NCBI RefSeq assembly: GCF_001661345.1
Contig: NW_017962913.1
Span: forward strand, 1,555,428-1,619,427
Direction: 5' to 3'
DNA from: Ascoidea rubescens DSM 1968
Lineage: Eukaryota; Ascomycota; Saccharomycetes; Ascoideales; Ascoideaceae
DNA: 64,000 bases
Shown: positions 33,001 to 42,552 of the stretch, piece by piece
Layout of the letters: each line of letters opens with the position of its first letter
How positions within the stretch are numbered: the stretch's first letter is position 1
Position numbers and translations under genes: made by a program
The notes under the pieces: generated by a model
Told to the model about the DNA's origin: nothing
The model's database searches: none
What the model saw: only the letters and a program-made list of their open reading frames with translations

Positions 33001-33181
33001 GATACCAGAAACAATTGATTCAAATTTATTGTATGATTATAGACAAACTTTTGAGATTGGAGGTGATAAATTTTTAGCAAGAGTTCTACCTTCAGAAGAT
33101 TTTAAATGCCCGAGATGTTGGAAATATACAGCCAAAAAGGAAAAAACATTATGCAGTCGATGCGATGAATTAATAGACTGA
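30056..33181 (+). CDS. ISM1: Mitochondrial isoleucyl-tRNA synthetase
   Basis: The enzyme charges mitochondrial tRNA-Ile. Counting from the ATG at 30056 it has 1041 residues (1002 in yeast). The N-terminus MLSVSRRGFLCK is basic and hydroxylated like a mitochondrial presequence. The class I signature HLGH is in PPYANGDLHLGHS (about 103-115), followed by YRPGWDCHGLPIE. The editing domain has WTSTPWTIASNKAI and the block GTGLVHTAPGHGNDDY. KMSKS is at about 690-695 in DEKGQKMSKSIGNT. The anticodon-binding domain follows, and a C-terminal zinc motif CPRCWKY...CSRC closes the protein, as in bacterial-type IleRS. The frame is open for 110 codons upstream, but there is no earlier ATG, so this start is preferred. 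Confidence 0.96.
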   Translation: MLSVSRRGFLCKPPSASRWFTSLALFLSNTTTNNNNTPAESNTTDDIDHKYSRTVLLPSTSFPNRSNKKLINTQLLPTVTDRLYNWQYTTRSNNHLFILHDGPPYANGDLHLGHSVNKILKDIINRYNVLIGKKVYYRPGWDCHGLPIELMALDKISKKLKKKKLDTKSFTPVKIREIAEKHALQQIENQRAQFKSFAIMGDFDNPYLTLSSEFQLNQLKIFYKMFQKNLIKRKKKPVYWGCETNTALAEGELEYNENHKSTATYLLFPLIHFNDDFKSFLQNNKINFNNENLSCLIWTSTPWTIASNKAICINQKLNYSLIHSPEHGYLVVAEDLASKISSLTSSESSIITSFPGSLLLNNKYKNPLITDDSINSFPIIHGDHVTNTAGTGLVHTAPGHGNDDYFACLNNGITDILSPVDGSGRYTNELPNGFEVLIGHKVLGEGTLEMLRLLHSQKMIYHSQDLIHSYPYDWRSKKPIVIRSTPQWFADLSNIRETATESLSDVNFVPQRGLNRLTSFIKNRNEWCISRQRSWGVPIPCFYHKQTGQFLMNQDTITHLIQLLLNGTSLNSWFQEEEDISYWLPNSYKSEAHNYTKGKDTMDVWFDSGSSWTLIELYLNSQNLLNSRKYLADVYLEGSDQHRGWFQSSLLTKVAAGSLLPENNLDMSFDKQAPYKTIITHGFTLDEKGQKMSKSIGNTILPDEIILGKKGLKPLGIDGLRLWVAQSDFTHDISIGLTIMKHVTENLIKIRFTFKFLLGNLNDFSYEKDAIEYENLNLIDKYCLSKIYNLYQNAHSEYSVYNYKKLIQLINNNINITLSSLYFDVCKDRLYVDGIDSLSRRSAQTVLFHVLMIYLKILSPILPLMTQEATDNIPIEMAKIFKTDGFFSAYQIQIEDYFNEKFINGKIESFIDDYVSKLKDQLLLMLEQGRILKTIKNSLESQVQLVIKSGSEMVYWNLLEKEMGEKGLSDLLLVSNVRFVEEIPETIDSNLLYDYRQTFEIGGDKFLARVLPSEDFKCPRCWKYTAKKEKTLCSRCDELID

Positions 33182-33469
33182 GAATTTGATGTATTTGAAA
33201 TTAAAAATATCATTTGTATTATATTATTATTGTACATAGAATAAATTACATATTATATATAGTTGTATATATATAAAAAATACTTGCATAAGTAGACTAA
33301 AAAATGAGAATATTTAAACCAGCAATTGTGAAACCGAAGCTCATACGAAAACAGAAAAGAAATAAACTGAATATTAATAGTGGAAAATAAAACCAATGTT
33401 ATATGAACGAAAAACCCTTATTTTTTTGTATTTTTTTTTATTTTGTATTTTTTGGATAAATGCAGATAA

Positions 33470-35203
33470 TTAATAGCCAAGAGTGACCTTTAGGATGAAG
33501 GTTGCAATAAATGGAATTGAAATGAATAAGATTGGATATTGACACATTAAACAGAGAGCAAAAGAATCCAATTGAAAATGATTATAATTTTGATCTTTAT
33601 TATCAATATCATCATTATTGGAAGTAGAAGGCGTATAAAAAGCAGTCAAATAAATTTGTGCAGTGAAACTTGGTAAAGACCATATTAAAACTATTACAAA
33701 ACATAGCATTTTTGAATTTGGATCAGCAGTATCCAACCAATTGAAATTATTTAATAAACCAGTTACCCATGTTATTCCAATAATTGGAAACAAACATAAT
33801 TTTATTATTGCTAAGAGAACAGCAGTTCTTGAAAATTTTTTTAAGATTTTGTTGGAAGTGTTAAATTTTAATTTACCCAAGCTACCACCTAATAATAGTA
33901 AACCAATTGGAACTTGGGCTGAACCAATATAATAGGTAAAGTCGATAAACAATTCTAGAGGAGGCTGATCATCGGGAGCATTTGGAATATTAATTGAATC
34001 ATCTTCGATAAATAGTACTCTGACCCATGGTATCAATGCGATTGTTAAGGAAATTAATAATGAAAGTGCAATAGGCTGTAAAAAATTAGAGAAAAACTCG
34101 TAAAAAATGGTATAAAGAGTGTGAAGGATTATCTTTTTTTTACTTTTTTTGGTATTCTCATTAGTATTATCATTAACAAGAGCAGTGCCATTATTATTGA
34201 TATTATTAAAAATTTCGTGTTTTTCGTTTGTGTTTTGAATGGGTATGGAGTGATTATTATTATTATCGGTAGTAGTAGTAGGTGCAGTAGTATTAATAGC
34301 AGCAATAGTAATAGAAGATTTTTTGTCTACTTTTTTTGGTTTAGTTTCATTAATTATTCCAATATCAGTAATTATAGACCTTTGGTCATCATTATAGAAG
34401 TGATTGATAGGAGCAGCCAGTTGTTCAAGTGAAGGTAAGGAAGATTGAGAAACAACAGTTGATGCAGATGTGTATTGGTAAATATCTTCAGGGTGAAGAT
34501 CAATATTTGAGTTACTAGAGATTACAGCTTGAATTGGATTAGTTTGGTTATAAACAGTTGATCCAGAGTGATTAAAGTCAAAATTATCATTATCATTATC
34601 ATTAGTCGGTTGAATGTTGCTAGTTATAATTTCGTTGACAATTAATGATTTTTCTGGATCTTTATTTTGAATTGATTGTCTTTTTTTATCTTGAATAAAA
34701 TCATATTGGATTAGTTTATAGCCGCCCAAATTAAAGGTTAAAAACACCAAACAAGCCATAAAAATACAGATATATGCGATTCCTTTTTCGCCTTGAGATT
34801 GTGTGAATATTAAACCAGAGGACAACGTCTGAATATAGGCAATTGGTATATCGCTGACATTTTGAAACATGCAAGCGGCTATAAAACCACCTTTAAATCT
34901 TTTGGGAGTTAAGTTTAGCAATATGAAAGGCATGCTTATGAGGAAGCCACCAACGTAGAGCAAAAAGGAGGATAAGCATATTATTCCAATGGCTTTCAAG
35001 TCGTCGATTGAAATATTGGAAATGACTTTGTTAAAAATTAAACAGGGTATCAAGATGTTTAGCATGATGGTTGATAAATGCTTTGTAGTCTCGACATTAA
35101 GGATGTTTTTCTTACCAAGATAGATACCACAGCCAATGATAAGATACATCTTAAGAATTGGTTTGATGCAGCACCATATCACAGCACCCAACGACAACGA
35201 CAT
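33470..35203 (-). CDS. ECM3: Auxin-efflux-carrier-like membrane protein (Ecm3 family)
   Basis: The family belongs to the PIN/auxin efflux carrier fold; yeast Ecm3 and YNL095C are membrane proteins of uncertain substrate. The protein has 577 residues. The N-terminal half has about five hydrophobic helices with family blocks IKPILKMYLIIGCGIYLGKK, LSTIMLNILIPCLIFNKVI, LKAIGIICLSSFLLY, AACMFQNVSDIPIAYIQ and GEKGIAYICIFMACLVFLTFNLGGYKLI. A central loop of about 190 residues is polar and Ser/Asn-rich. The C-terminal half has five more helices, including PIGLLLLGGSLGKLKF. The collinear match is strong; which of the two yeast paralogues it represents is unclear. Confidence 0.9.
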   Translation of the reverse strand: MSLSLGAVIWCCIKPILKMYLIIGCGIYLGKKNILNVETTKHLSTIMLNILIPCLIFNKVISNISIDDLKAIGIICLSSFLLYVGGFLISMPFILLNLTPKRFKGGFIAACMFQNVSDIPIAYIQTLSSGLIFTQSQGEKGIAYICIFMACLVFLTFNLGGYKLIQYDFIQDKKRQSIQNKDPEKSLIVNEIITSNIQPTNDNDNDNFDFNHSGSTVYNQTNPIQAVISSNSNIDLHPEDIYQYTSASTVVSQSSLPSLEQLAAPINHFYNDDQRSIITDIGIINETKPKKVDKKSSITIAAINTTAPTTTTDNNNNHSIPIQNTNEKHEIFNNINNNGTALVNDNTNENTKKSKKKIILHTLYTIFYEFFSNFLQPIALSLLISLTIALIPWVRVLFIEDDSINIPNAPDDQPPLELFIDFTYYIGSAQVPIGLLLLGGSLGKLKFNTSNKILKKFSRTAVLLAIIKLCLFPIIGITWVTGLLNNFNWLDTADPNSKMLCFVIVLIWSLPSFTAQIYLTAFYTPSTSNNDDIDNKDQNYNHFQLDSFALCLMCQYPILFISIPFIATFILKVTLGY

Positions 35204-35839
35204 TGATTTCTGAATTATAGAATTATTGAATTATTGAATTTTTGTTGTTGTGTTAATCTCGATGGAAAAAAAACAAAGAAAAGATGGAATAGAATCAAAC
35301 AGAAAAGAGAAGATAACAAACGATATATCAGAGGCCAAAGAGGATCGTTAGGCAGAAGTTTTCCAATAACAAAAGAGATTTGGCAATAAGCAGATTTGGC
35401 ATTAAGCAGAAGTACCACAAATATAGTACTTCATTTTGGTGGAAAACAGCAAAGTGGTTGTTTTTATATTCGAGAGAAAAGTGTTTTTGAAACCCAAAGC
35501 AGTATTGCGGCAATAGGCGGTGTAAAAATTCGGTTATGCGGCTAGAGGCACCGTCCATTACCGAGAGAGCTGGATAAACTTTTATTGTTGAAGGAGGATT
35601 TCTATTGTTGCTTTTGTTGCTGTGCTTGTTTTTGTTGGGCAATGAGATCAAGGTCGAGGAGTGATGTGTTGGAGCTGGGCTACATGTGTTTGGCGACGGG
35701 AGATAAGAGGAAGGTGGTGGGTATAAATAGAAGTGGTGCGAATATAGGATTTATTAGGATTTATTAGGATTTAGAATTGTTAGCACTATATTATTAAAAG
35801 TATAAGATTTATAGGGTTTGTGCTTGGGAATGGTTGAGA
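35204..35839. promoter_or_regulatory. ECM3-like promoter and HOM6 3' region
   Basis: Both flanking genes are on the minus strand. Three near-copies of AGGATTTATT lie at 35746-35775. A TATAAATA box at 35722-35729 reads rightward, toward HOM6 antisense. Nothing else is recognised. Confidence 0.4.
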
Positions 35840-36931
35840 CTAGACCGCAACTCTTTGAGCAATTTTGATGGTATCGGCTAAAACACCAGCGGCTGTAACT
35901 TCAGAACCTGCACCTGCACCTTGAACAATCAATGGGTTGGTGTATCTTTCGGTTTGGATCGAAATGACATTGTCAGAGCCTTGCAACGAAGCAAAAGGGT
36001 GAGACTTGTCATATTTAGCAATACCAACAAACACCTTGTTGTTCACGAGGTCGACGCTACCAACAAATCTTAAAACTTTACCTTCATTTGCAGCATCAAT
36101 TTTTTGTTGTTTAATTTGGTCATCGAAGTTTGGCAATTGACTCAAGAAATCAGCCGTTGATAAAGTTGGAGAGGATAATTCTTTTGGAATCAATGATTCG
36201 ATATCCAAATCATTCAATGAGTTGATTCCGAAACCAGAAATTCTGGCCAAAATGATAACTTTTCTGGCGACATCTAAACCACCCAAGTCATCTCTTGGAT
36301 CTGGTTCAGTGTAACCTAATTCTTTGGCTTTCAATACAATGTCACTGAATTTAATGTCATCAGACTGAGAAAACGAATTGAAAATAAACGACAATGAACC
36401 AGAAAATATACCCTCAATTTTAATAATTTTATCGCCAGTTTGGATTAAATCGTTCAATGTGCCAATAATTGGCAATCCAGCACCAACAGTTGCCTCGTGG
36501 TAGAGCAACGCAGTGTCATTTTTCTTTCTGGATTCGTTGAATAGTTGTTCCCATAACGAGTAGTTGTCAGAGAAGGCCTTCTTATTGGGAGTTGCAATCG
36601 AAATCTTGTTTTCAAGAAATTTTGGATAAGATTGTGCGATAGCCAAACTTGATGTGTTATCGACTAAGATGGTTGGTAACTTAGTGATCGAGCTTTGCTC
36701 TTTCAAAAACTCTAGCAAATCGGGAATCGAAAGCGATGGAGTCTTTGAGCTTTGCAAAGCAGAGGCCCAGTTGTCTGCTGAAAGTCCAGTTGGAGCTTTC
36801 AAAGATTGGTCAGCATTACCAATGTAAATGACATTGTATTTAATTGACGAGGACATTCTAAGCAATTGGCTCACAAAGGCAGAGCCAACGACACCGGTGC
36901 CAACAATTGCAACGTTAACAGACTTGACCAT
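35840..36931 (-). CDS. HOM6: Homoserine dehydrogenase
   Basis: Hom6 reduces aspartate semialdehyde to homoserine, the branch point to threonine and methionine. The protein has 363 residues (359 in yeast). The nucleotide-binding motif GTGVVGSAF is at about 11-19; VDNTSS and ISIATPNKKAFS follow; the substrate site has VGAGLPII and KIEGIFSGSLSFIFN; GYTEPDPRDDLGGLDVARKV contains the catalytic Asp and Lys; SHPFASLQGSDNVISI and VQGAGAGSEVTAAGVLAD close the protein. All key residues match the yeast enzyme. The promoter holds a Gcn4-type box, fitting control by amino-acid starvation. Confidence 0.97.
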   Translation of the reverse strand: MVKSVNVAIVGTGVVGSAFVSQLLRMSSSIKYNVIYIGNADQSLKAPTGLSADNWASALQSSKTPSLSIPDLLEFLKEQSSITKLPTILVDNTSSLAIAQSYPKFLENKISIATPNKKAFSDNYSLWEQLFNESRKKNDTALLYHEATVGAGLPIIGTLNDLIQTGDKIIKIEGIFSGSLSFIFNSFSQSDDIKFSDIVLKAKELGYTEPDPRDDLGGLDVARKVIILARISGFGINSLNDLDIESLIPKELSSPTLSTADFLSQLPNFDDQIKQQKIDAANEGKVLRFVGSVDLVNNKVFVGIAKYDKSHPFASLQGSDNVISIQTERYTNPLIVQGAGAGSEVTAAGVLADTIKIAQRVAV

Positions 36932-37514
36932 TTCGACAACAGTTCACAGCTACTCAATACCCAGGTAAATATGATGGAAAACAATCTCCTCTACGAGTTA
37001 TATACCATCAGAAACAATATAAGGATAAAAGATTTTTGCGATGAGTCAAACTGGCCAATGATATGGGGCAATTTCACGTGTGCTGCTCATCTTCTGGACC
37101 CAGAACTTTGAACAGCTTTCGGTCGAAGAGCCCTCTCTGCAGACGCATTTCGAGTTGGTGGCACTGCAAAAGAGCAGAGACATTTCGAGCTGGGGTACTG
37201 CTCTTTTGCACTGTGGAGATTGGCAACAGAGGAAGCAAAGGAAGCAGAGGAAGCAGCACCGAAAGAAGCACCATTGGCTGACCCACACCACTGGCGACAG
37301 GGGCAAAGGAAGCGAAACTTCGAGAGCGAATATTTTGAGGCCTCTTTTCGCTATTCCTCTATGGGTCGAGCAGATAAAGCAGATATTATCCAGAGCGATA
37401 AGAGTGTTGGTGGAGGTGTTTCTTCGGTAGTATACAGCCCTCAATTGCACTGGACTACTGTTGTGCTATTTCTGGCCATCCCTTGTTCCTATGTCTTGCT
37501 CACTTCCTTTTCCA
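36932..37514. promoter_or_regulatory. Divergent HOM6/COQ10 promoter
   Basis: It contains GCGATGAG (PAC-type core, 37038-37045) overlapping TGAGTCA (Gcn4-type, 37042-37048), a CACGTG box at 37075-37080, and a GC-rich zone (37060-37340) with GGAAGCAAAGGAAGCAGAGG-type purine repeats. Several frames cross it in both directions without recognisable products. Confidence 0.5.
37042..37048. promoter_or_regulatory. Gcn4-type site before HOM6
   Basis: TGAGTCA lies 111 bases upstream of the HOM6 start. HOM6 is a Gcn4 target in S. cerevisiae, so the site is plausible. Confidence 0.55.
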
Positions 37515-38240
37515 ATGGCAAAGATGATAAAAGTATCTATAGCTGCCAGATTGTCCAGTCCCAACAACATCTTGCTATTGAGAGCAAGAAATTGCATCAA
37601 TTACTACAACTCTGGAAATCTCCAGTTTAAGAGGTCTTTTTTGAATATTCCGGATCTTTCAAATTCAAATTCAGACCTAAATGGCAGCAATGGTGGTGCA
37701 GCCACTGGTTCCTCTGGCTCGGATTTTAAAGACAATAGCGATGGTTCTCAGCATTATTTGATCAAGAAGAAACTAAATCATCCTCCCGAGGTTCTATTTG
37801 AAGTTGTTTCGGATGTTTCTTCTTATCAGGAATTTGTCCCATACTGCAAAAAGTCCTTTATCTCGAAAACAGATTCAGATAATTTGGATTTGCCAACTGA
37901 AGCTGGTTTAAGAGTGGGCTTTAAACAATTCGACGAAACCTTTGTTTGCAAATTAAATTGCTCCAATGATTCCAATAAAAGAATCGTTATAGCTGAGAGC
38001 TTATCCCATTCCTTGTTTGATAATTTGTATACAAAATGGATAATACTAAACGACCCTACAAACAATTCAAACAAATGCGAAATCAATTTAATTCTAGAAT
38101 ATAAATTCAAAAATAATATTTATAATATGGTTAGCAAACTTTTTGCACAATCTGTCACTCAGATAATGCTTAGAGCTTTTAATAATAGAGCTGCTCATGT
38201 TAGAAACCAAAAATCATTAGACCAAAATAATAAAAATTAA
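37515..38240 (+). CDS. COQ10: Coenzyme Q-binding protein Coq10 (START domain), mitochondrial
   Basis: Coq10 binds coenzyme Q in the inner mitochondrial membrane and is needed for its delivery and synthesis. From the ATG at 37515 it has 241 residues (207 in yeast); ATGs at 37491 and 37524 are alternatives. The N-terminus MAKMIKVSIAARLSSPNN suits a presequence. The START/polyketide-cyclase domain begins with YLIKKKLNHPPEVLFEVVSD and contains YQEFVPYCKKSFI, TEAGLRVGFKQFDETF, SHSLFDNLYTKWII, INLILEYKFKN and the conserved end RAFNNRAAHV. A Ser/Gly/Asn-rich insertion separates presequence and domain. Confidence 0.93.
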   Translation: MAKMIKVSIAARLSSPNNILLLRARNCINYYNSGNLQFKRSFLNIPDLSNSNSDLNGSNGGAATGSSGSDFKDNSDGSQHYLIKKKLNHPPEVLFEVVSDVSSYQEFVPYCKKSFISKTDSDNLDLPTEAGLRVGFKQFDETFVCKLNCSNDSNKRIVIAESLSHSLFDNLYTKWIILNDPTNNSNKCEINLILEYKFKNNIYNMVSKLFAQSVTQIMLRAFNNRAAHVRNQKSLDQNNKN

Positions 38241-38414
38241 TACCAATTAATAGCAATAAATAAAAATTTAAACGAAAACAAATACAAAAAACAAACTAAA
38301 AAAAACTTTCAATACCCATTTTCATATCATATATGCCTTTTTTTTTTCTTTTTTTCTTTTTTTCTTTTTTTAATCTTTTAGACCATTTATACCGTCTACT
38401 TGGTCTATATATTT

Positions 38415-40400
38415 TTACATAGAGTATTGTTCACTTACAAATCCAATATCATGCCTTTTGGCCCATTGTTTAAAATCGCTATTCAATGATTTTGGTCCAC
38501 ACGAAATTATCCATTTCCCATTATATTCTATATCACTGATGATATTTGCATCATTAGAACTACTGGGACTTTCGGGATCATCTAAAAGTTGACCCAAGCA
38601 GACATTTAGATTTGGTCTTCCATAATGAACTTTAATAGGTTTTTCATCAATTGGCTGATTTTCATACTTATGAAAATTGTCATCATCTTCATCTTCGTTT
38701 TCGTCTTCACTAAATCCAAAATTCCCATTGATGGGGCTTGAAATACCACTTTGACTTTCAATATCTTCAGGAGTACTTAAGCTAAACAGTGGAACATTTT
38801 CATTTTCACTTTTCCATTTACCTCTTTTTTTGTTATTGTTTTTAGAACCTTTTAACAATTCATCTTCAATATTAAATTCATCAAGATCAATTTCTTCCAA
38901 ATCACCTTCGTCAATTCTATGTGAATCTGATAACTTTTTGTAGCTGTTGTAATTAATACTTGACGCAATGGTTCTTATAGTCTGTATTCCTCTCATTGAC
39001 ATTTTTAAAAATGATTGTTTTTTAGGACTACTAATATTATTGATATCATTGTTATTTGAATGAATAATGTTTTTGTTAAAGTTGTCTTCGTTATTACCAA
39101 AAGAAGAATTTTGTCCGGTGATATAAATATTAACATTAAACTTTTTATTTTGTTTCAATAAACCTAATTCTTTTAATACATAAATATCATTTTTGTTTCT
39201 TATCACCCAAATAAATTTAATATTAAAACCTTTGGTATGGAGTAGATCGTATTTGTTTTTTTGAAGTAAATACTGATAGATTGGTAATCCAAATGAGATG
39301 CCGGAGCCTCCACAAACAATTACGCTTTGCTTGACTTTATTAAAGAAGGAATCATGAATTGAAGAATATGGGCCCAATAGTGAATAGTTTTTATTCAAAT
39401 CAATTTCAAATTTGGTTTTTTTAATAATTAGCACAATCTCTTTATTAGATGAAATTGTATAAGGATGAGATGGAGCAAACAAATTAAAAGGATTTTTTTT
39501 AAAGCTATTTGCAAATCTTATATGCGAACCAGGTATCCATTGCCAATTTAAAACCGAATTATTGATGTAAACTAGAATCAAATTGGATTTTTCGTTTTTC
39601 TTGATTGTGATTTCATTGGAAGTGTTTGTAATTAAATTTGACATAAAATATTTGTGTAGTGATTGATAAAGCAATAAAATAATTGCAATAGCCGAATAAA
39701 TATTCACACCAGGTCTTGCATGGAACGAAATCAATATCAATGTTATCCAAGCGACTAAATAATGGAAGATATAGAACAAATCATAAAACCTGGATCTAAT
39801 TGGTTTCAACGATATTGTCAAAACAAGAGAAAACAATATAAAAGTTATGAAACCCAAGAAATTTAAAAACTTGAAATTCTTTGCGATAAACAGTTTTTCC
39901 ATTGACCATTTGACAAAATAACCAACTCCATGAGCTATTGAAAAAAAAATAATCAACCTTGAGATCCATTTGTGTAAATTTGTTAAATTTAGGTAGTTCA
40001 ATTTTGGTAGAGGAGATGGTTTAAGTGTCAAAAAAATGTTAAAGGGAATCAAAGCATAAGACAACCTTCCAAATCTCTTAATCAACCCAATGTAGTTTGA
40101 TTTCTCAAATTTGATAAAACTTATGCCCAAGATTATGACAGACCAAATGAGAACTTGTGCATATAAGGGCAATTCATTCAATTTTTTGACAAATCTCTTT
40201 TTTCTAGCTGATATTGATAAGCGATTTGCAGTTAAGTGTATTCTCACATATAAGAAATTCACGAGAAATAAAAGCACAGTGTAGAAGATTGAAGCTGCAA
40301 ATATCATGTAACCGTATTTGACATTGGCATGATGATGCCCACCATGTCTTTTGGCTAGAGTTTCTGTTATTGATTGCAACGAAGAGCCAACTGGAGCCAT
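38415..40400 (-). CDS. AIM14: Ferric-reductase-like NADPH oxidase Aim14 (Yno1)
   Basis: Yeast Aim14/Yno1 is an ER NADPH oxidase that produces superoxide. The protein has 661 residues (570 in yeast). It begins with a family match: LAKRHGGHHHANVKYGYMIF. Six or seven hydrophobic helices follow, with FGRLSYALIPFNIFLTLKP, the haem-binding His pairs in LHKWISRLIIFFSIAHGVGY and LFYIFHYLVAWITLILISFH, then HARPG. The FAD part has PGSHIRF and PSHPYTIS; the NAD part has VCGGSGISFGLP and, after a long acidic insertion (about 440-600), WIISCGPKSL and a C-terminal FVSEQYSM. The insertion is longer than in yeast but in the same place. Confidence 0.93.
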   Translation of the reverse strand: MAPVGSSLQSITETLAKRHGGHHHANVKYGYMIFAASIFYTVLLFLVNFLYVRIHLTANRLSISARKKRFVKKLNELPLYAQVLIWSVIILGISFIKFEKSNYIGLIKRFGRLSYALIPFNIFLTLKPSPLPKLNYLNLTNLHKWISRLIIFFSIAHGVGYFVKWSMEKLFIAKNFKFLNFLGFITFILFSLVLTISLKPIRSRFYDLFYIFHYLVAWITLILISFHARPGVNIYSAIAIILLLYQSLHKYFMSNLITNTSNEITIKKNEKSNLILVYINNSVLNWQWIPGSHIRFANSFKKNPFNLFAPSHPYTISSNKEIVLIIKKTKFEIDLNKNYSLLGPYSSIHDSFFNKVKQSVIVCGGSGISFGLPIYQYLLQKNKYDLLHTKGFNIKFIWVIRNKNDIYVLKELGLLKQNKKFNVNIYITGQNSSFGNNEDNFNKNIIHSNNNDINNISSPKKQSFLKMSMRGIQTIRTIASSINYNSYKKLSDSHRIDEGDLEEIDLDEFNIEDELLKGSKNNNKKRGKWKSENENVPLFSLSTPEDIESQSGISSPINGNFGFSEDENEDEDDDNFHKYENQPIDEKPIKVHYGRPNLNVCLGQLLDDPESPSSSNDANIISDIEYNGKWIISCGPKSLNSDFKQWAKRHDIGFVSEQYSM

Positions 40401-40673
40401 TGGAGAAGAATCGCAGCGTTGAGAGTCGATGAGATGGAGGAAGGAAATGAGAAAGATCGGAAAGGAAGGAAGAGGTTATATATCGGGTTCAAAGTGATAC
40501 AAAAACAGCACGAGAAGAGCTCCACCAATGAGCTGTGTTGCTTACTCACCTTCTGCTCAGGCAGCAGAAGCAGCAGAGAGGTTATGGGACTTCGATCTAC
40601 ACAAAGAGAAGTTGTATCAGCAATTTCTATTAAGAATATGTACACTTCATACAGGCGGGACAAAACTAGCTAA

Positions 40674-42260
40674 TCATTTCAAGGGCTTTATAACATCGTC
40701 GACATTGGTGAAATATTTTTCGTAGAAGTTCAACTCATCGTATCTTCTTGGATCCCCAGGTCTTTTGGCGACTATACACCAGAGAGTCCCAAACTGGTGC
40801 CTTTTTTCTTCAACGATTTCGACCCCTGAATCATCTAAAATTGCACCAATATCTAAATTAGCTCTGCAGCCCCAAGTGCTCAATCTCTTTGGAGCTCTTT
40901 TATCGAGGTAGTTATTGAGACTGCTATATGTACTTCTGCCATGTTCTAGCAAAACTAGTCTGCCTCCAGGCTTCAATAGTTCTAGCATGTTATTTATTGA
41001 TTTCACCGGATCTTCATGTGAACAAATACCAAATGATTCAATGATAGTATCGTATTTGACTTTGTGGGACTGGGAAACCTTTTCTATCTCTTTATTTTCA
41101 ATTTCCTCATTATCATGATTATGATCATGATTATGACCATGGGTATTGCTAATGGCATTGCTTTCAGTATCTGTATGACTATTATTTTCAGCAGTGTTTC
41201 CAGCTAATTTGAGTAGATCTTCAGCTCTACCAACCACAAATGCAGCCTTTTTATAAAATGGAAACTTTTCTCTAAATTTTTTGTTTGTTTCATTCATCAT
41301 CTTTGGCGATGAATCAAGGTAAGTAATTGAATCGATATTTGTGGGCTTAAGATATTTAATATTTCTACCGGTACCTGAAGCTACTTCTAAAACATCACCA
41401 TGAGCGTTTTTCATCAACCATTTTCTTCTTGATCCAAGGCCTAAGAAAAATTCCTCTGTTCCAATCTCAGAATCGTAGCTCGATGCCTTATCATCGAAAA
41501 ACGGCGAGGTATCTCTTGCTGGTAACATTCTTTTCATGTATTCTAGATATTCAGGCAAATCATCGTTATTAATTGTAAAGCCATTAAATTCTTTTGTAGC
41601 ATCAAAATGTTCAATAAATTTTTTGTTCTTGTTTTCGGGATTTGAATAAAATTCGGTTTCTTTTTCTTTTAAAATCTCTTTATAAGCATTTAATTTTGGT
41701 ATGTCTCTTTCTCTTAATTTTCCAGTCAATTCTTTTAATCTAATATTTTCATATTCATTAAGATTTTTCTCGAAATCCTTTATCGAATAGGTTTTAAGAT
41801 TATTACCTTTATCATCTTTTTCGAAACTTGAGTTTAATTTATATTTCTTATTATTCAAATTGGTCAATTCTTTTTGTTTGATGAAAATACCATATAAATG
41901 GTAGGAACCATATAATATAAACACAGCATAGGCTAAAACTAAATATTTGGTCAAATTTTTATTGAATTTTTTGGTTTGAAAATAAGCGCCCAATCTGACC
42001 ATTTTTGATGGGTCTTTTAATTTTTTATTTATCATTTCTTCATGAATTTCTTCATGAGTCTTTTTTCGGCGAACATAGAATTTACTGTTATCATAACTGA
42101 TATAAGGATCTGTGGAGTTTGATCTAATAAACTGCTTGTTGGAAAAAGATATTGGAATTGTTTTGATTGCAATTGGAGCACTGGCTGAAAAAGCCGAAAG
42201 TGGATGGTTTATTTTCAGATTTATTAACCTGAATAGCTGTTGATTTCTCTGTTTGAACAT
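40674..42260 (-). CDS. OMS1: Mitochondrial inner-membrane methyltransferase-like protein Oms1
   Basis: OMS1 is a multicopy suppressor of oxa1 respiratory defects; the protein is a class I methyltransferase fold anchored in the inner membrane. It has 528 residues (471 in yeast). A basic presequence is followed by a transmembrane helix at about 104-122 (YLVLAYAVFILYGSYHLYGI), then the family block DTSPFFDDKASSYDSEI, SAM motif I VLEVASGTGRNIKYL, SITYLDSSPKMM, VVGRAEDL, IIESFGICSHEDPVKSINNM, PGGRLVLLEHGRS and the C-terminal TWGCRANLDIGAIL and LWCIVAKRPGD. Between the SAM motifs there is an extra loop, unusually His/Asp-rich (HGHNHDHNHD). Confidence 0.95.
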   Translation of the reverse strand: MFKQRNQQLFRLINLKINHPLSAFSASAPIAIKTIPISFSNKQFIRSNSTDPYISYDNSKFYVRRKKTHEEIHEEMINKKLKDPSKMVRLGAYFQTKKFNKNLTKYLVLAYAVFILYGSYHLYGIFIKQKELTNLNNKKYKLNSSFEKDDKGNNLKTYSIKDFEKNLNEYENIRLKELTGKLRERDIPKLNAYKEILKEKETEFYSNPENKNKKFIEHFDATKEFNGFTINNDDLPEYLEYMKRMLPARDTSPFFDDKASSYDSEIGTEEFFLGLGSRRKWLMKNAHGDVLEVASGTGRNIKYLKPTNIDSITYLDSSPKMMNETNKKFREKFPFYKKAAFVVGRAEDLLKLAGNTAENNSHTDTESNAISNTHGHNHDHNHDNEEIENKEIEKVSQSHKVKYDTIIESFGICSHEDPVKSINNMLELLKPGGRLVLLEHGRSTYSSLNNYLDKRAPKRLSTWGCRANLDIGAILDDSGVEIVEEKRHQFGTLWCIVAKRPGDPRRYDELNFYEKYFTNVDDVIKPLK

Positions 42261-42552
42261 TTTTTTAGAAGAATGATGTATGGTGTTTTGATCAGATTAG
42301 TAAGTGGATTAACATAGCAATACACTACAGGCGAGTCAATATGGCATTTAAAAAAAAAGACTGGAGAATAACTCTGGGGATTGAAAATATGGTGGTTTAT
42401 TATATCTGGTGATAAAAGTGGAAAATCATGAAAAAATGGCATTGGAAGTCAGGTGTTTTGACAATTAAAAGAAGAAAGCGATGGTAGCGGACAAAAAATT
42501 AATATATACAAAATGATTGAAACAAATATATAGAGGATGGAGTTTGGTAGCA

